A stretch of 64,000 nucleotides of DNA from Georgenia sp. TF02-10 (GTDB lineage: Bacteria > Actinomycetota > Actinomycetes > Actinomycetales > Actinomycetaceae), in assembly GCF_022759505.1 (NCBI RefSeq), contig NZ_CP094289.1, forward strand, positions 1,550,001 through 1,614,000. Reading direction: 5' to 3'. Below are positions 48,328 through 57,899 of this stretch, piece by piece. A program made the translations under genes and the position numbers. Each line of letters starts with the position of its first letter. Position 1 is the first letter of the stretch. Below the pieces are notes generated by a model, which saw only the letters and a program-made list of their open reading frames with translations, was not told where the DNA came from and searched no databases.

Positions 48328-49287
48328 TCAGACCAGGTCCGCCAGCGCCGCGTCGGCCTCGGCGAGGGCCGCCCGGTCGTAGGTCGAGGTCGAGGCGAGC
48401 ACCTCCGCGGCGCCGGTGCGGGCGACGAGGTCGCCGAGCTCGGCGCGGACCTGCCCGGCCGTGCCGTGCGCGGCGAGGTCCAGCTGCCGCTCGACCGCGC
48501 GTCGCTGCCGGTCGGTGAGCCGGTCGGGCGGCTCGGCTCGCAGCGGCCCGAACGCCCCCGTGGTGCGGGACTCCGCCGTCGCCCACGCCTCGGGCAGCAG
48601 CAGGTCGCGGGCGCGCTCGGCGGTCGCGGCCACCATGACGTCCAGGCTGATGACCACGTACGGCTCCGGCTGCGCGGTCGTGGGCCGGAAGCGGGCCCGG
48701 TAGTCGGCCAGCGCGGCGAGGTCCCCGCGCAGGGCCGGGCCGCCGACGACGACGGGCAGCCCCAGCTCCGCGGCCACGGCCAGCCCGGCCCCGGTGGCCA
48801 GGACGAACAGGGGCGGCCGGGGCGTCCCGCTGGGCTGGGCGGTCACGGGGCCCCGGTCGTCGAGGAGGTCGCGCAGCGCGGCGAGGTCCCGGCCGAACCG
48901 GTCGGGCGGGTAGCTGCTCACGCCGAGCGCCGCGCGCACCGGCGCGGTAAACCCCAGCGAGCGGCCGATACCGAGGTCGATCCGGCCCGGGTGCAGGGCG
49001 GCGAGCATCCGCGCCTGCTCCGCGACGACCAGCGGACGGTGGTTGGGCAGCATCACCCCGCCCGACCCGACCCGGATCCGACTGGTGCGGGCCGCGACGG
49101 CGGCCATCAGCACGGGCGGGCTGCCGCTGGCGATACCGGGCACTGCATGGTGCTCGGCCACCCAGAACCGGTGCAGCCCGAGCGCCTCGGCCCGCTGCGC
49201 GCGCTCCACAGTCGCCCGGAGCGCCGCCGCAGGTTCCTCTCCGGCCCGGGTGCGGGACCGGTCGAGGAGGGAGATGCGCACCGTCAT
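48328..49287 (-). CDS. LLM-class flavin-dependent oxidoreductase
   Basis: A 319-residue luciferase-like monooxygenase. Typical elements are ALGLHRFWVAEHHAVPGIAS, RIRVGSGGVMLPNHRPLVVA, EQARMLAALHPGRIDLGIGR and ELGLPVVVGGPALRG. It may use FMN or F420; the sequence alone does not decide. ATG 49287 is given. A GTG at 49299 overlaps the helicase stop (GTGA) and may be the coupled start, adding VSGP. It follows the RecQ-like helicase gene in the same direction, so the two are probably cotranscribed. Confidence 0.9.
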   Translation of the reverse strand: MTVRISLLDRSRTRAGEEPAAALRATVERAQRAEALGLHRFWVAEHHAVPGIASGSPPVLMAAVAARTSRIRVGSGGVMLPNHRPLVVAEQARMLAALHPGRIDLGIGRSLGFTAPVRAALGVSSYPPDRFGRDLAALRDLLDDRGPVTAQPSGTPRPPLFVLATGAGLAVAAELGLPVVVGGPALRGDLAALADYRARFRPTTAQPEPYVVISLDVMVAATAERARDLLLPEAWATAESRTTGAFGPLRAEPPDRLTDRQRRAVERQLDLAAHGTAGQVRAELGDLVARTGAAEVLASTSTYDRAALAEADAALADLV

Positions 49288-49295
49288 CGGGCCAC

Positions 49296-51641
49296 TCACC
49301 GCTGCGCCAGGACGAACGGGTAGACCGACGCCGCCCCGGCCTGCCGGAGCAGCCGGGCGGCCACGGCCAGCGTCCAGCCGGAGTCGGTGAAGTCGTCTAC
49401 CAGCACCACCGTCCGGCCGGGCAGGCCGGCCAGGGCGGCCTCGCCGAGCTCGAGCCGCAGCCGGCGGTGCACCGCGGCCAGCCGCTGGGCGGAGTTGACG
49501 TCGTGCCGGCGGGGCGGGAGCTGCGGGTCCGGCGCGACGGCGCCCACGACGGGGACGCCGAGGATGGTGCCCACCCCCTGGGCCAGGTGGCGCACGAGCC
49601 GCGGCCGGGTGGCGGAGCCGACGGCGACGACGCCGTCGACCTGCCCGCCGCCGGCGCCGATCTCCCGGGCCCAGTCGGTGAGCACCTCCTGGACCGGGCG
49701 GCGCAGCGCCATCGGGAGCAGCCCGTCCGCGCCGTGGACCGCCTCCGCGCCGGGGCCCTGGGCGGCCCGCCGCTGTGCAGCGTCCGGCGGGGCCGGTTCC
49801 GGCGGCGACGGTTCCGCGATCGGGTCGTGCTTGCCCGGGCCAGAGCCGGGTCCGGGGTCGGGGGCCGCGCCGCGGGCCGGCTCGAAGAGGGCGCGCAGCG
49901 GCACCGACCAGCCCAGGCCGTCCAGCCGGCCGACCGCGCGGCCCTCCTCGGCCCGCTCGTCCTCGGTGATCTTCCCGCGCAGCGGCACGCCGAGGGCGTC
50001 CATGCCGGTGGGCCACTGCCGCCGCGCGGCCACCGCCACACCCGGCCGGTCGAGCGCGGCCCGGGCCCGGGCGAGGGCGGCGGCGTCCACGCCGGCGTCC
50101 AGGGCGAGCCCGCCGCACAGGTCGCACCGCCCGCACCGCCAGCCCGGCGTGAGCTCGGGGTCGTCGAGCTGGTCGCGCAGGTAGGCCATCCGGCAGGCCC
50201 CCGTGGGCAGCCGGGCGTAGGCCAGCATCGCGCGCTGCTCCGCCTCCCGGGCCGCCGCGACCCGGGCGTACCGCTCGCCGTCGTAGGTCCACGGCGCCCC
50301 GGTCGCCTCCCACCCGCCGCGGACCCGCCGGACCGCGCCGTCGACGTCGAGGACCTTGAGCATCGTCTCCAGCCGGTTGCGGCGCAGGTCCACCTGGGTC
50401 TCCAGCCGGGCGGTGGACAGCGGGCCGCCGTCGGCGAGCGCGGCGAGCGTGGCCCGCACGGCCGCCTCGCCCGGGAAGGCGAGGGAGCCGAAGTAGGCCC
50501 AGATGTCCTGGTCCTCCCGGCCGGGCAGGAGCACGACGTCGGCCCGGTCCACCGCCCGCCCGGCCCGGCCGACCTGCTGGTAGTAGGCGATCGGCGAGGA
50601 GGGCGCGCCGAGGTGGATGACGAAGGCCAGGTCGGGCTTGTCGAAGCCCATGCCGAGCGCGGAGGTGGCGACCAGCGCCTTGACCCGGTTCTCCTTCAGG
50701 TCGGCCTCGAGCTGCTCACGCTCGGCCGGGTCGCTCTGCCCGGTGTAGGCGCGGACCTCGTGGCCCGCGGCGCGCAGCTGCTCGGCGACCTCCTGCGCCG
50801 CGGCGACGGTGAGGGTGTAGACGATCCCGGAGCCGGCGTACCGGCCGAGCTGCTCGCCCAGCCAGGCGACCCGGCTCGGCTGGTCGGGCAGGCCCAGCAC
50901 CGCCAGGTGCAGCGAGGGCCGGTCCAGGGACCCGCGCAGCACGAGCACCTCGCTGCCGGACTGGCCGACGCCGAGCTGCTCGGCGACGTCGGCGCTCACC
51001 CGGGCGTTCGCCGTCGCCGTCGTGGCCAGCACCGGGATGCCGGGCGGCAGCTCCCCGAGCAGGGTGCGGATCCGGCGGTAGTCCGGGCGGAAGTCGTGGC
51101 CCCAGTCCGAGATGCAGTGCGCCTCGTCCACCACCACCAGGCCCGCCGTCGCGGCCAGCCGGGGGAGGACCTCGTCCCGGAAGGCGGGGTTGTTCAGCCG
51201 CTCGGGCGAGCAGAGCAGGACGTCGACGGCGCCGGCCGCGATCGCGGCGTGGATCTCCTCCCACTCGGTTACGTTCGCCGAGTTGATCGTCACCGCGCGG
51301 ATGCCGGCCCGTCCGGCGGCGGCCACCTGGTCCCGCATGAGCGCCAGCAGCGGGGAGATGATCACCGTCGGGCCGGCCGGCGGCCGGCCGGCCCCGCCCT
51401 CGCGCAGCAGCGCGGTGGCGACGAAGTAGACGGCCGACTTCCCCCAGCCGGTGCGCTCGACGACGAGGGCCCGGCGCCGGCCGGCGACCAGGGCCTCGAC
51501 GGCGGTCCACTGGTCCTCCCGCAGGACGGCGTCGTCGCGGCCCACCAGGGCGCGCAGCGCCGCCTCGGCCCGGTCCCGCAGGGCGGCTTGCTGCTGCTCG
51601 TCCGGGGTGGCTTGCTGCTGCTGCTCGTCGGTCCGGCTCAC
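49296..51641 (-). CDS. RecQ-family helicase fused to phosphoribosyltransferase-like domain
   Basis: A 781-residue protein. A Gln-rich N-terminus is followed by a RecQ core: LREDQWTAVEALVAGRRRAL (motif 0), ERTGWGKSAVYF (Walker A), VVVDEAHCISDWGHDFRPDY (DEAH box), ATSALGMGFDKPDLAFVIHL and YYQQVGRAGRAVDRADVVLL (arginine fingers). A zinc-binding RQC part, WRCGRCDLCGG, follows. The last 200 residues contain GRTVVLVDDFTDSGWTLAVA, the PRPP-binding motif of type I phosphoribosyltransferases (ComF-like), here fused in place of the HRDC domain. GTG 51641 has AGGAG seven bases upstream. The role is probably DNA repair; the PRTase-like part could sense nucleotides. Confidence 0.92.
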   Translation of the reverse strand: MSRTDEQQQQATPDEQQQAALRDRAEAALRALVGRDDAVLREDQWTAVEALVAGRRRALVVERTGWGKSAVYFVATALLREGGAGRPPAGPTVIISPLLALMRDQVAAAGRAGIRAVTINSANVTEWEEIHAAIAAGAVDVLLCSPERLNNPAFRDEVLPRLAATAGLVVVDEAHCISDWGHDFRPDYRRIRTLLGELPPGIPVLATTATANARVSADVAEQLGVGQSGSEVLVLRGSLDRPSLHLAVLGLPDQPSRVAWLGEQLGRYAGSGIVYTLTVAAAQEVAEQLRAAGHEVRAYTGQSDPAEREQLEADLKENRVKALVATSALGMGFDKPDLAFVIHLGAPSSPIAYYQQVGRAGRAVDRADVVLLPGREDQDIWAYFGSLAFPGEAAVRATLAALADGGPLSTARLETQVDLRRNRLETMLKVLDVDGAVRRVRGGWEATGAPWTYDGERYARVAAAREAEQRAMLAYARLPTGACRMAYLRDQLDDPELTPGWRCGRCDLCGGLALDAGVDAAALARARAALDRPGVAVAARRQWPTGMDALGVPLRGKITEDERAEEGRAVGRLDGLGWSVPLRALFEPARGAAPDPGPGSGPGKHDPIAEPSPPEPAPPDAAQRRAAQGPGAEAVHGADGLLPMALRRPVQEVLTDWAREIGAGGGQVDGVVAVGSATRPRLVRHLAQGVGTILGVPVVGAVAPDPQLPPRRHDVNSAQRLAAVHRRLRLELGEAALAGLPGRTVVLVDDFTDSGWTLAVAARLLRQAGAASVYPFVLAQR

Positions 51642-51862
51642 GCCACGCTCCTCGTCGCTCCGCTGGTGCTGCCCTGGTGCTCGGTCGAGCCTGCCGCACG
51701 TCGCCCACATCTGCCCACGGCCGGCGGCGCCTGTGGACGGTCCTGATGACGCGAGCGGCGCTGTCGGCCCTGGCGCGCGGAGCCCGCGCGGCACCACGTC
51801 TGACCCGGCCCGGCCGTGGCACCCTTGGCGCCGAGTCGCTTTCCGGACGATGGGGCACGGGC

Positions 51863-52657
51863 ATGACGATCACCTGGGACGCCGCCGCCTACGAGCAGTT
51901 CGCCGAAGCCCGGGCGCGGCCGGTGACGGACCTGCTCGCCCGCGTCCGGGCCGAGGAACCCGCCCTCGTGGTCGACCTCGGCTGCGGCACCGGCGGGTCC
52001 ACCCGTCCGCTCGCCGAGCGCTGGCCGAGGGCCCGGGTCGTCGGCGTGGACTCCTCGCCGCAGATGCTCGAGCGGGCCCGCCGGGCCGACGGCGAGAGCC
52101 GGGTGGAGTGGGTCGAGGCCGACATCACCGACTGGGAGCCGCCCGGCCGGCCGGACGTCGTCGTCAGCAACGCCGTCCTGCAGTGGGTGCCCGGCCACCT
52201 CGACCTGATCCCGCGCTGGGTCGACGCCCTGGCGCCCGGCGGCTGGTTCGGGCTGCACGTGCCCGGCAACGCCGACGCGCCCAACCACACGATTCTGCGC
52301 GACCTGGTCGCCGAGCTCCCCGAGGGGCCGGAGCTGACGGTCCGGCTGCTCGGCGGCCGCGTCCCTGGGGACCCCGTCGACTACGCGGCGGCGCTGCACG
52401 CGGCCGGCTGCGACATCGACGCCTGGGAGACCACCTACCTGCACCTCCTCGACCCCGCCGGGGAGCTGGCGCACCCCGTGCTCGAGTGGATGCGCGGCAC
52501 CGGCCTGCGGCCGGTCCTCGGCCGGCTGCCCGCCGAGCGGGAGGCAGAGCTGCTGGCGCGCTACGCGACCGCGCTGGCCGCCGCCTACCCCCGCACCCCG
52601 ATGGGGGTCCCGCTGCCCTTCCGCCGGGTCTTCGCCGTCGGCCACCGGCGCGGCTGA
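51863..52657 (+). CDS. tam: SAM-dependent methyltransferase, trans-aconitate 2-methyltransferase-like
   Basis: A 264-residue methyltransferase that closely follows the Tam pattern, the enzyme that detoxifies trans-aconitate by methyl esterification. It begins TITWDAAAYEQFAEARARPV, has the SAM loop VVDLGCGTGGSTRPLAERWP, VVGVDSSPQMLERARR, SNAVLQWVPGHLDLIPRWVD and LHVPGNADAPNH. ATG 51863 gives the canonical start. It is divergent from the RecQ-like helicase with a 221-bp gap. Confidence 0.88.
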   Translation: MTITWDAAAYEQFAEARARPVTDLLARVRAEEPALVVDLGCGTGGSTRPLAERWPRARVVGVDSSPQMLERARRADGESRVEWVEADITDWEPPGRPDVVVSNAVLQWVPGHLDLIPRWVDALAPGGWFGLHVPGNADAPNHTILRDLVAELPEGPELTVRLLGGRVPGDPVDYAAALHAAGCDIDAWETTYLHLLDPAGELAHPVLEWMRGTGLRPVLGRLPAEREAELLARYATALAAAYPRTPMGVPLPFRRVFAVGHRRG

Positions 52658-52766
52658 GGCCGGGGCCACCGGTGCCACTGACCCCGGTGTGGGCAGCCGG
52701 CACCGGACTCCTTGCGCACAGGAGGGCCGGGGTCACCGGCGCCGCCGGAGGACGCGGTGGCCCGTG

Positions 52767-52779
52767 TCACGGAACGTGA
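52767..52779. promoter_or_regulatory. Palindrome upstream of the hisC promoter
   Basis: TCACGGAACGTGA has perfect 5-bp arms around a 3-bp centre, 38 bases before the hisC -10 element. It could be an operator for the hisC-hisB transcript. I do not recognise the regulator. Confidence 0.35.
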
Positions 52780-52816
52780 TCCCCCGGCGGCCGGCGGGGG
52801 CGGGAGCGGCGGCGCC

Positions 52817-52822
52817 TAGACT
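52817..52822 (+). promoter_or_regulatory. hisC -10 element (leaderless start)
   Basis: TAGACT six bases before GTG 52829, with no Shine-Dalgarno sequence. Confidence 0.65.
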
Positions 52823-52828
52823 TCCGGT

Positions 52829-53980
52829 GTGGCCACCCCCGCCCAGACCCCCGTCGCGGCCGTCCGCCTGCCGCTGCGCCCCGACCTGGCAGGCCTGACG
52901 CCCTACGGCGCCCCCCAGCTCGACGTCCCGGTGCTGCTCAACGTCAACGAGAACCCCTACCCGCCTTCCGAGGCCGTCGTCGCGGACATCACCGCCGCCG
53001 TCGCCGACGCCGCCCGCGGCCTCAACCGCTACCCGGACCGCGACTTCCCCCGGCTGCGCAGCGAGCTGGCCGAGTACCTGCAGGTGGAGTCCGGGGTGTC
53101 CCTGGCCCCCGAGCAGGTCTGGGCCGCCAACGGCTCCAACGAGGTCATGCTCCACCTGCTCCAGGCGTTCGGCGGGCCCGGGCGCACGGTGCTGTCCTTC
53201 GCGCCCACCTACTCGATGTACCCCGAGTACGCCCGGGACACCCTCACCGGCTGGGTCGCCGGCCGCCGGGAGCCGGACTTCACCGTCGACGTCGACCACG
53301 CCCGGGAGCAGATCGCCGCCCACCGGCCGGCCGTGATCCTGCTGGCCAGCCCGAACAACCCCACCGGCACCGCGCTGCCGCTGCAGACGGTGGAGGCGAT
53401 CTGCGCCGCCGCGGCCACCGGCGGGCCGGCCGCCGAGGACGGCGCGGCCACGGCCGCCGTCGTGGTGGTGGACGAGGCCTACGGCGAGTTCCGCCGCGCC
53501 GGCACCCCCAGCGCGCTGGCCCTGCTGGACCGCCACCCGCACCTCGCCGTCGCCCGGACCATGTCCAAGGCCTTCGGGATGGCCGGGCTGCGGCTGGGCT
53601 ACCTGGCCGCCGCGCCGGCGCTGGTGGACCACCTGCGCGTGGTCCGCCTGCCCTACCACCTCTCCGCCCTCACCCAGGCCGCCGCGCTGGCCGCCCTGAG
53701 CCACCGGGACGAGCTCATGGCGCAGGTGGCGTCGCTGCGCGCGGAGCGGGACGCCCTGGTGACCTGGCTGCGCGAGCACGGCCTGCGGGTCGCCGACTCC
53801 GACGCCAACTTCGTCCTGTTCGGCGTGTTCGACGACCGGCGGGCGGTGTGGGATGGTCTGCTCGCGCGCGGGGTCCTCATCCGTGAGGTGGGTCCCGAGG
53901 GATGGCTGCGGGTGTCGGTCGGCACCCCGGCGGAGACGGCCGCCTTCCGGGCGGCCCTGGAGGAGGTGCTCTGCTGGTGA
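52829..53980 (+). CDS. hisC: Histidinol-phosphate aminotransferase HisC
   Basis: A 383-residue PLP-dependent aminotransferase that makes histidinol phosphate. Motifs are [85 protein letters not shown] and the PLP-lysine region [16 protein letters not shown]. The GTG start is six bases after TAGACT. The stop overlaps hisB by 4 bp. A short Ala/Gly-rich insertion around residues 192-208 precedes the DEAYGEF strand. Confidence 0.97.
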   Translation: MATPAQTPVAAVRLPLRPDLAGLTPYGAPQLDVPVLLNVNENPYPPSEAVVADITAAVADAARGLNRYPDRDFPRLRSELAEYLQVESGVSLAPEQVWAANGSNEVMLHLLQAFGGPGRTVLSFAPTYSMYPEYARDTLTGWVAGRREPDFTVDVDHAREQIAAHRPAVILLASPNNPTGTALPLQTVEAICAAAATGGPAAEDGAATAAVVVVDEAYGEFRRAGTPSALALLDRHPHLAVARTMSKAFGMAGLRLGYLAAAPALVDHLRVVRLPYHLSALTQAAALAALSHRDELMAQVASLRAERDALVTWLREHGLRVADSDANFVLFGVFDDRRAVWDGLLARGVLIREVGPEGWLRVSVGTPAETAAFRAALEEVLCW

Positions 53981-54594
53981 CGCTGCAGGCAGCGGGCGGG
54001 CGGACCGCCCGGGTCACGCGCAAGACCGCCGAGTCCGACGTGCTGGTCGAGCTCGACCTGGACGGCACCGGCCGCACCGACGTCGCCACCACCGTCCCGT
54101 TCTACGACCACATGCTCACCGCGCTGGGCAAGCACTCCCTGATCGACCTGACCGTGCAGGCCACCGGCGACACCGACGTCGACGTGCACCACACCGTGGA
54201 GGACGTCGCCATCTGCCTGGGGCAGGCGCTGCGGCAGGCGCTGGGGGACAAGCGCGGCATCTCCCGGTTCGGCGACGCCCTCGTCCCGCTGGACGAGGCC
54301 CTCGCCCAGGCGGTGGTGGACGTCTCCGGCCGGCCCTACCTGGTCCACTCTGGGGAGCCGGCGGGGCAGGAGTACCACCTCATCGGCGGGCACTTCACCG
54401 GCTCCCTGACCCGGCACGTGCTCGAGTCCCTCGCCCACCACGCCGCCATCTGCCTGCACGTGCGGGTGCTGGCCGGCCGCGACCCGCACCACATCGTCGA
54501 GGCCCAGTTCAAGGCGCTGGCCCGGGCGCTGCGCGCCGCGGTGGCGCCGGACCCGCGGGTCGAGGGCGTGCCCTCCACCAAGGGGGCGCTGTGA
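53977..54594 (+). CDS. hisB: Imidazoleglycerol-phosphate dehydratase HisB
   Basis: A 205-residue monofunctional IGP dehydratase. It shows [59 protein letters not shown] and [19 protein letters not shown], followed by [19 protein letters not shown]. The His/Glu metal ligands of both half-sites are present. It lacks the phosphatase domain found in enteric HisB. GTG 53977 overlaps the hisC stop, and its stop overlaps the next gene. Confidence 0.97.
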   Translation: MTLQAAGGRTARVTRKTAESDVLVELDLDGTGRTDVATTVPFYDHMLTALGKHSLIDLTVQATGDTDVDVHHTVEDVAICLGQALRQALGDKRGISRFGDALVPLDEALAQAVVDVSGRPYLVHSGEPAGQEYHLIGGHFTGSLTRHVLESLAHHAAICLHVRVLAGRDPHHIVEAQFKALARALRAAVAPDPRVEGVPSTKGAL

Positions 54595-55271
54595 GCGGCG
54601 GGCCCGGGCTGCCGGGCGGGCCCGAGGAGCCCGGCCCCGCCGACCGCCCGGACGACGCCCCGCTGACCGAGGCCGACGTCGAGCGGATGCTCCAGGCCCT
54701 GGACGGGGACGCCGGCGCCGCGCCCGCCCCGGCGGCGGACGCCCCGGACGCGCCCGGCCGGCTCGCCCTCGTGCTCACCCCGGTCGCCTCCGCCCCCGCC
54801 CTGGCCGGCCTGTGCGCCATGTCCGGCATCGACGTCGGGGTGCTGCCGAGCGCCTCGGGCGCCGTCGCCACCCTGGAGGTCCCCGCCCCGGCGGCCGCCG
54901 CGGACTGGGACGTCAGCGAGCTGCTCGGCGGGGACGAGGGCGGCTTCCCGCCGCAGGCCGAGGAGCTCGCGGCCACCCTGTCCCGGCTGGCCCGGGCCGG
55001 GGTCGTCCTCGTCGTCGCCGACCTGGCCACCGACGTCGGCATCGAGTCCGGCCTGTCCGGGCACGTCAGCGCCCGCCGCTACGTCGCCGGCGAGCCGGCC
55101 GGCGACGTGCCCGCCGGCCTCCTCGTCGCCAGCGCCGACCAGGTGGTGGAGGACCTCATCCTGGGCCGGACCCGGCCCGCCGACGTGCGCGGCTTCCAGC
55201 GCGCGGCCGACCTGCCCCGGTGGAAGGCCGCGCGGATGTTCGGCCGCGGCCTGCGCCGCCGCAAGCCGTGA
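54591..55271 (+). CDS. Conserved actinobacterial hypothetical protein in his operon
   Basis: A 226-residue protein of unknown function between hisB and hisH. The first 65 residues are low-complexity and Pro/Asp-rich, with [15 protein letters not shown]. The rest, from [20 protein letters not shown] to [20 protein letters not shown] and [15 protein letters not shown], looks globular with alternating strands and helices and no membrane segment. I know it only as a gene commonly found at this place in actinobacterial his clusters. GTG 54591 overlaps hisB by 4 bp, so it is translated with the operon. Confidence 0.82.
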   Translation: MSGGPGLPGGPEEPGPADRPDDAPLTEADVERMLQALDGDAGAAPAPAADAPDAPGRLALVLTPVASAPALAGLCAMSGIDVGVLPSASGAVATLEVPAPAAAADWDVSELLGGDEGGFPPQAEELAATLSRLARAGVVLVVADLATDVGIESGLSGHVSARRYVAGEPAGDVPAGLLVASADQVVEDLILGRTRPADVRGFQRAADLPRWKAARMFGRGLRRRKP

Positions 55272-55311
55272 CGGCCGGCCGCCGTCGCCGCGCGGTACCG
55301 GGGGAGGGGCC

Positions 55312-56052
55312 GTGACCCGCGTCGTCGTCCTCGACTACGGCTCGGGCAACGTCCGCTCCGCCGTCCGCGCCCTGGAGCGCGTCGGCGCCGACGTCGCGCT
55401 CACCGCCGACCCCCGCGCCGTCGACGCCGCCGACGGGCTGGTGGTGCCCGGCGTCGGTGCCTTCGCCGCCGTCATGGACCAGCTCCGGGCGGTGGGCGGG
55501 GACGCCCTGGTCGAGCGGCGCCTCGCCGCCGGCCGCCCGGTCCTCGGCATCTGCGTGGGCATGCAGGTCATGTTCAGCACCGGCCAGGAGCACGGCACCC
55601 AGACCCCGGGCCTGGCCCGCTGGCCCGGCGACGTCGTCCGGCTCCCCGCCCCCGTCGTGCCGCACATGGGCTGGTCGCCGGTGCGGGCGCCGGCCGGCAG
55701 CGTGCTGTTCGCCGGCCTCGCCGACGAACGGTTCTACTTCGTCCACTCCTACGGCGTCCTCACCGACCCCGCCGGCGGCGCCGCTCGTGCCGCCGACGGC
55801 GACCGAGCCCCGGCCGACGGCGGCCGCGAGGCCGGTGCCCTCGCCGACGGTGACCGTGCCCCGGCCGACCGCGCCCCGGCGGACGGCGGCCGCCCCACCG
55901 AGGCCACCGCCCCCCTGGCCACCTGGGCCGAGCACGGCGCCCCGTTCGTCGCGGCCGTGGAGGACGGCCCGCTCGCTGCCACCCAGTTCCACCCCGAGAA
56001 GTCCGGCGACGCCGGCGCCCAGCTGCTGCACAACTGGCTGACCAGCCTGTGA
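55312..56052 (+). CDS. hisH: Imidazole glycerol phosphate synthase, glutaminase subunit HisH
   Basis: The class I amidotransferase that supplies ammonia to His[21 protein letters not shown] opens the protein. The nucleophile elbow is [16 protein letters not shown], the oxyanion strand [10 protein letters not shown], and the His-Glu pair lies in [13 protein letters not shown]. At 246 residues it is about 40 longer than usual because of an Ala/Asp/Gly/Arg-rich insertion at residues 155-198 (repeats of [11 protein letters not shown] type) between [12 protein letters not shown] and PLATWAEHG. The insertion lies on the surface side and should be tolerated. GTG 55312. Confidence 0.95.
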   Translation: MTRVVVLDYGSGNVRSAVRALERVGADVALTADPRAVDAADGLVVPGVGAFAAVMDQLRAVGGDALVERRLAAGRPVLGICVGMQVMFSTGQEHGTQTPGLARWPGDVVRLPAPVVPHMGWSPVRAPAGSVLFAGLADERFYFVHSYGVLTDPAGGAARAADGDRAPADGGREAGALADGDRAPADRAPADGGRPTEATAPLATWAEHGAPFVAAVEDGPLAATQFHPEKSGDAGAQLLHNWLTSL

Positions 56053-56063
56053 CCGGAGGACCG

Positions 56064-56798
56064 ATGACCACCCCCCGCCTGACGCTGCTGCCGGCCGTCG
56101 ACGTCGTGGGCGGCCAGGCCGTGCGCCTGTTCCAGGGCGCGGCCGGCACCGCGACCACCTACGGCAGCCCGGCCGACGCCGCCCGCGCCTTCGTCGGCGA
56201 GGGCGCCGAGTGGATCCACCTCGTCGACCTCGACGCCGCCTTCGGCCGCGGGTCCAACCACGAGCTGCTGGCCGGCATCGTCGCCGACCTCGACGTCGAC
56301 GTCGAGCTCTCCGGCGGCATCCGCGACGACGAGAGCCTCGCCCGCGCCCTGGGCACCGGCGCCGCCCGGGTCAACCTCGGCACCGCCGCGCTGGAGGACC
56401 CGGCGTGGACCGCCCGGGCCATCGCCCGCCACGGCGAGCGGATCGCCGTCGGCCTGGACGTGCGCGGCACCACCCTGGCCGCCCGCGGCTGGACCCGGGA
56501 GGGCGGGGACCTGTGGGAGGTCCTGGCCCGGCTCGACGCCGACGGCTGCGCGCGGTACGTGCTGACCGACGTCACCAAGGACGGCACCCTGCGCGGACCC
56601 AACGTCGACCTGCTCCAGGAGGTCTGCGCGCGCACCGACGCCCCCGTCGTCGCCTCCGGCGGGGTCGCGAACCTCGGCGACATCCAGGCGCTGCGCGAGC
56701 TCACCGGCATCGGCGTGGAGGGCGTCATCGTCGGCAAGGCGCTGTACTCCGGCGCGTTCACCCTCGCCGAGGCCCTCGACGTGGCCGGGCGGCCGTGA
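56064..56798 (+). CDS. priA: Phosphoribosyl isomerase HisA/PriA
   Basis: A 244-residue TIM-barrel isomerase acting on ProFAR. In actinobacteria the PriA form usually also replaces TrpF in tryptophan synthesis. [20 protein letters not shown] carries the N-terminal catalytic Asp, [20 protein letters not shown] and [20 protein letters not shown] form the phosphate sites, and [20 protein letters not shown] holds the second catalytic Asp. ATG 56064 has GGAGGA just upstream. GTG 56049 overlaps hisH and could start five residues earlier. hisF does not follow in the window. Confidence 0.95.
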   Translation: MTTPRLTLLPAVDVVGGQAVRLFQGAAGTATTYGSPADAARAFVGEGAEWIHLVDLDAAFGRGSNHELLAGIVADLDVDVELSGGIRDDESLARALGTGAARVNLGTAALEDPAWTARAIARHGERIAVGLDVRGTTLAARGWTREGGDLWEVLARLDADGCARYVLTDVTKDGTLRGPNVDLLQEVCARTDAPVVASGGVANLGDIQALRELTGIGVEGVIVGKALYSGAFTLAEALDVAGRP

Positions 56799-57571
56799 CC
56801 GCCACCGACTCCGCCGGGCAGCCGTGGGCCGGCCGTACCCTGCGCGCCAACCCCTTCGCCGGGGACGACGGCGCCTGCCAGCCCGCCATGGCCGCGGCGC
56901 TGGCGCTGGCCGAGCCCGAGCGGCTGCCCGCCGTCGTCGAGGCGCTGCGCACCACCCGGGTCCTGGTCCCGGTCCTCGCCCACGAGCACCCCGGCACCGA
57001 CGACGGCGGCCGGGTCCGCGAGCACGACCCGCACCGGTTCCGGAGCGGGGACCGGTCCGGGGACGCGATGGCCTCGGCCGCCCTGGTGTCCGTCCGCACC
57101 CCGGACGGCCGCAGCGCGGTGCCGGTCTTCTCCTCGGTGCCCGCCCTGCAGCGCTGGGACGACGGCGCCCGGCCGGTGCCCGTGGAGGGCACGCGGGCCG
57201 CGCTCGCCGCGGTCGGGGAGTCCGACTCCCTCCTCGTCCTGGACCCCGGGGACCCCGCACCGGTCCTCGTCCCGCGCCCGGCCGTCTGGGCCGTCGCGAA
57301 GCAGCAGCCGTGGACCCCGTCCTGGGCCGACCCCGACCTGCCCGGGGTGGTGGCCGCCGCGCTGCGCGGGGTGACCGAGCTGGTGGGCGTCCGGCTCGAG
57401 CGCGGCACCGGCGCCGAGCTGCGCGTGGTCCTCGCCGTCCGCGCCGCGGTGACCCGGCCGGCCGCGCAGGCGGCCGTGGCGCGGGCCAGCCAGGCCCTCG
57501 CCGCCGACCCGGTGGTGCGCGAGCGGGTGGACTCCGTGGAGATCGTGCCCGCCGCCGTCGCCGGCGGCTGA
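56795..57571 (+). CDS. SseB-family protein
   Basis: A 258-residue protein with the SseB N-terminal domain: [20 protein letters not shown], then [20 protein letters not shown] and [18 protein letters not shown]. The C-terminal half has [20 protein letters not shown] and looks like the SseB C-terminal domain. No enzyme activity is known. SseB genes follow priA in many actinobacterial his clusters. GTG 56795 overlaps priA by 4 bp. Confidence 0.9.
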   Translation: MTATDSAGQPWAGRTLRANPFAGDDGACQPAMAAALALAEPERLPAVVEALRTTRVLVPVLAHEHPGTDDGGRVREHDPHRFRSGDRSGDAMASAALVSVRTPDGRSAVPVFSSVPALQRWDDGARPVPVEGTRAALAAVGESDSLLVLDPGDPAPVLVPRPAVWAVAKQQPWTPSWADPDLPGVVAAALRGVTELVGVRLERGTGAELRVVLAVRAAVTRPAAQAAVARASQALAADPVVRERVDSVEIVPAAVAGG

Positions 57572-57627
57572 CCCACGCCGCCGCCGGCCGCGCCGCCGTC
57601 GGGACGCCGCCGCCGGCCCGATGGTGG

Positions 57628-57899
57628 TATCCTTGAGGATTGACCGGCCTGGTTTGTGGCTGCCCGCAGCGGCGAGCCGGGTGCGCAAGTGGAGATCCTC
57701 CCACCCGGGTCGCGTCCCACCCTCGGGCTGGACGTGGCCGGGTCCTGGTCGACGAGGGGCTGCCCCTCGTCCGTACCCGTACGGCGGCACCGCCGTCCCG
57801 GGTCGACCGCCGAGGCCTCCTACGTGCGCTCGCACGACGGAGGCCTCTCTTCGTTCCCGCGGCCGGTCCCCCGAAGACAGAGAGACGAAGGAGCACAGC
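57628..57899 (+). promoter_or_regulatory. infC promoter and long leader with attenuator-like hairpin
   Basis: TATCCT (57628-57633) is a plausible -10 element. It is followed by about 260 untranslated bases before infC. Near the end, GAGGCCTCC (57812-57820) pairs with GGAGGCCTC (57839-57847), and an inner GTGC/GCAC stem lies in the loop; TCTTCGTT follows, as in an intrinsic terminator. infC-rpmI-rplT operons are autoregulated by L20 or IF-3 through such leaders in other bacteria, so this is probably a regulatory attenuator. Confidence 0.65.
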
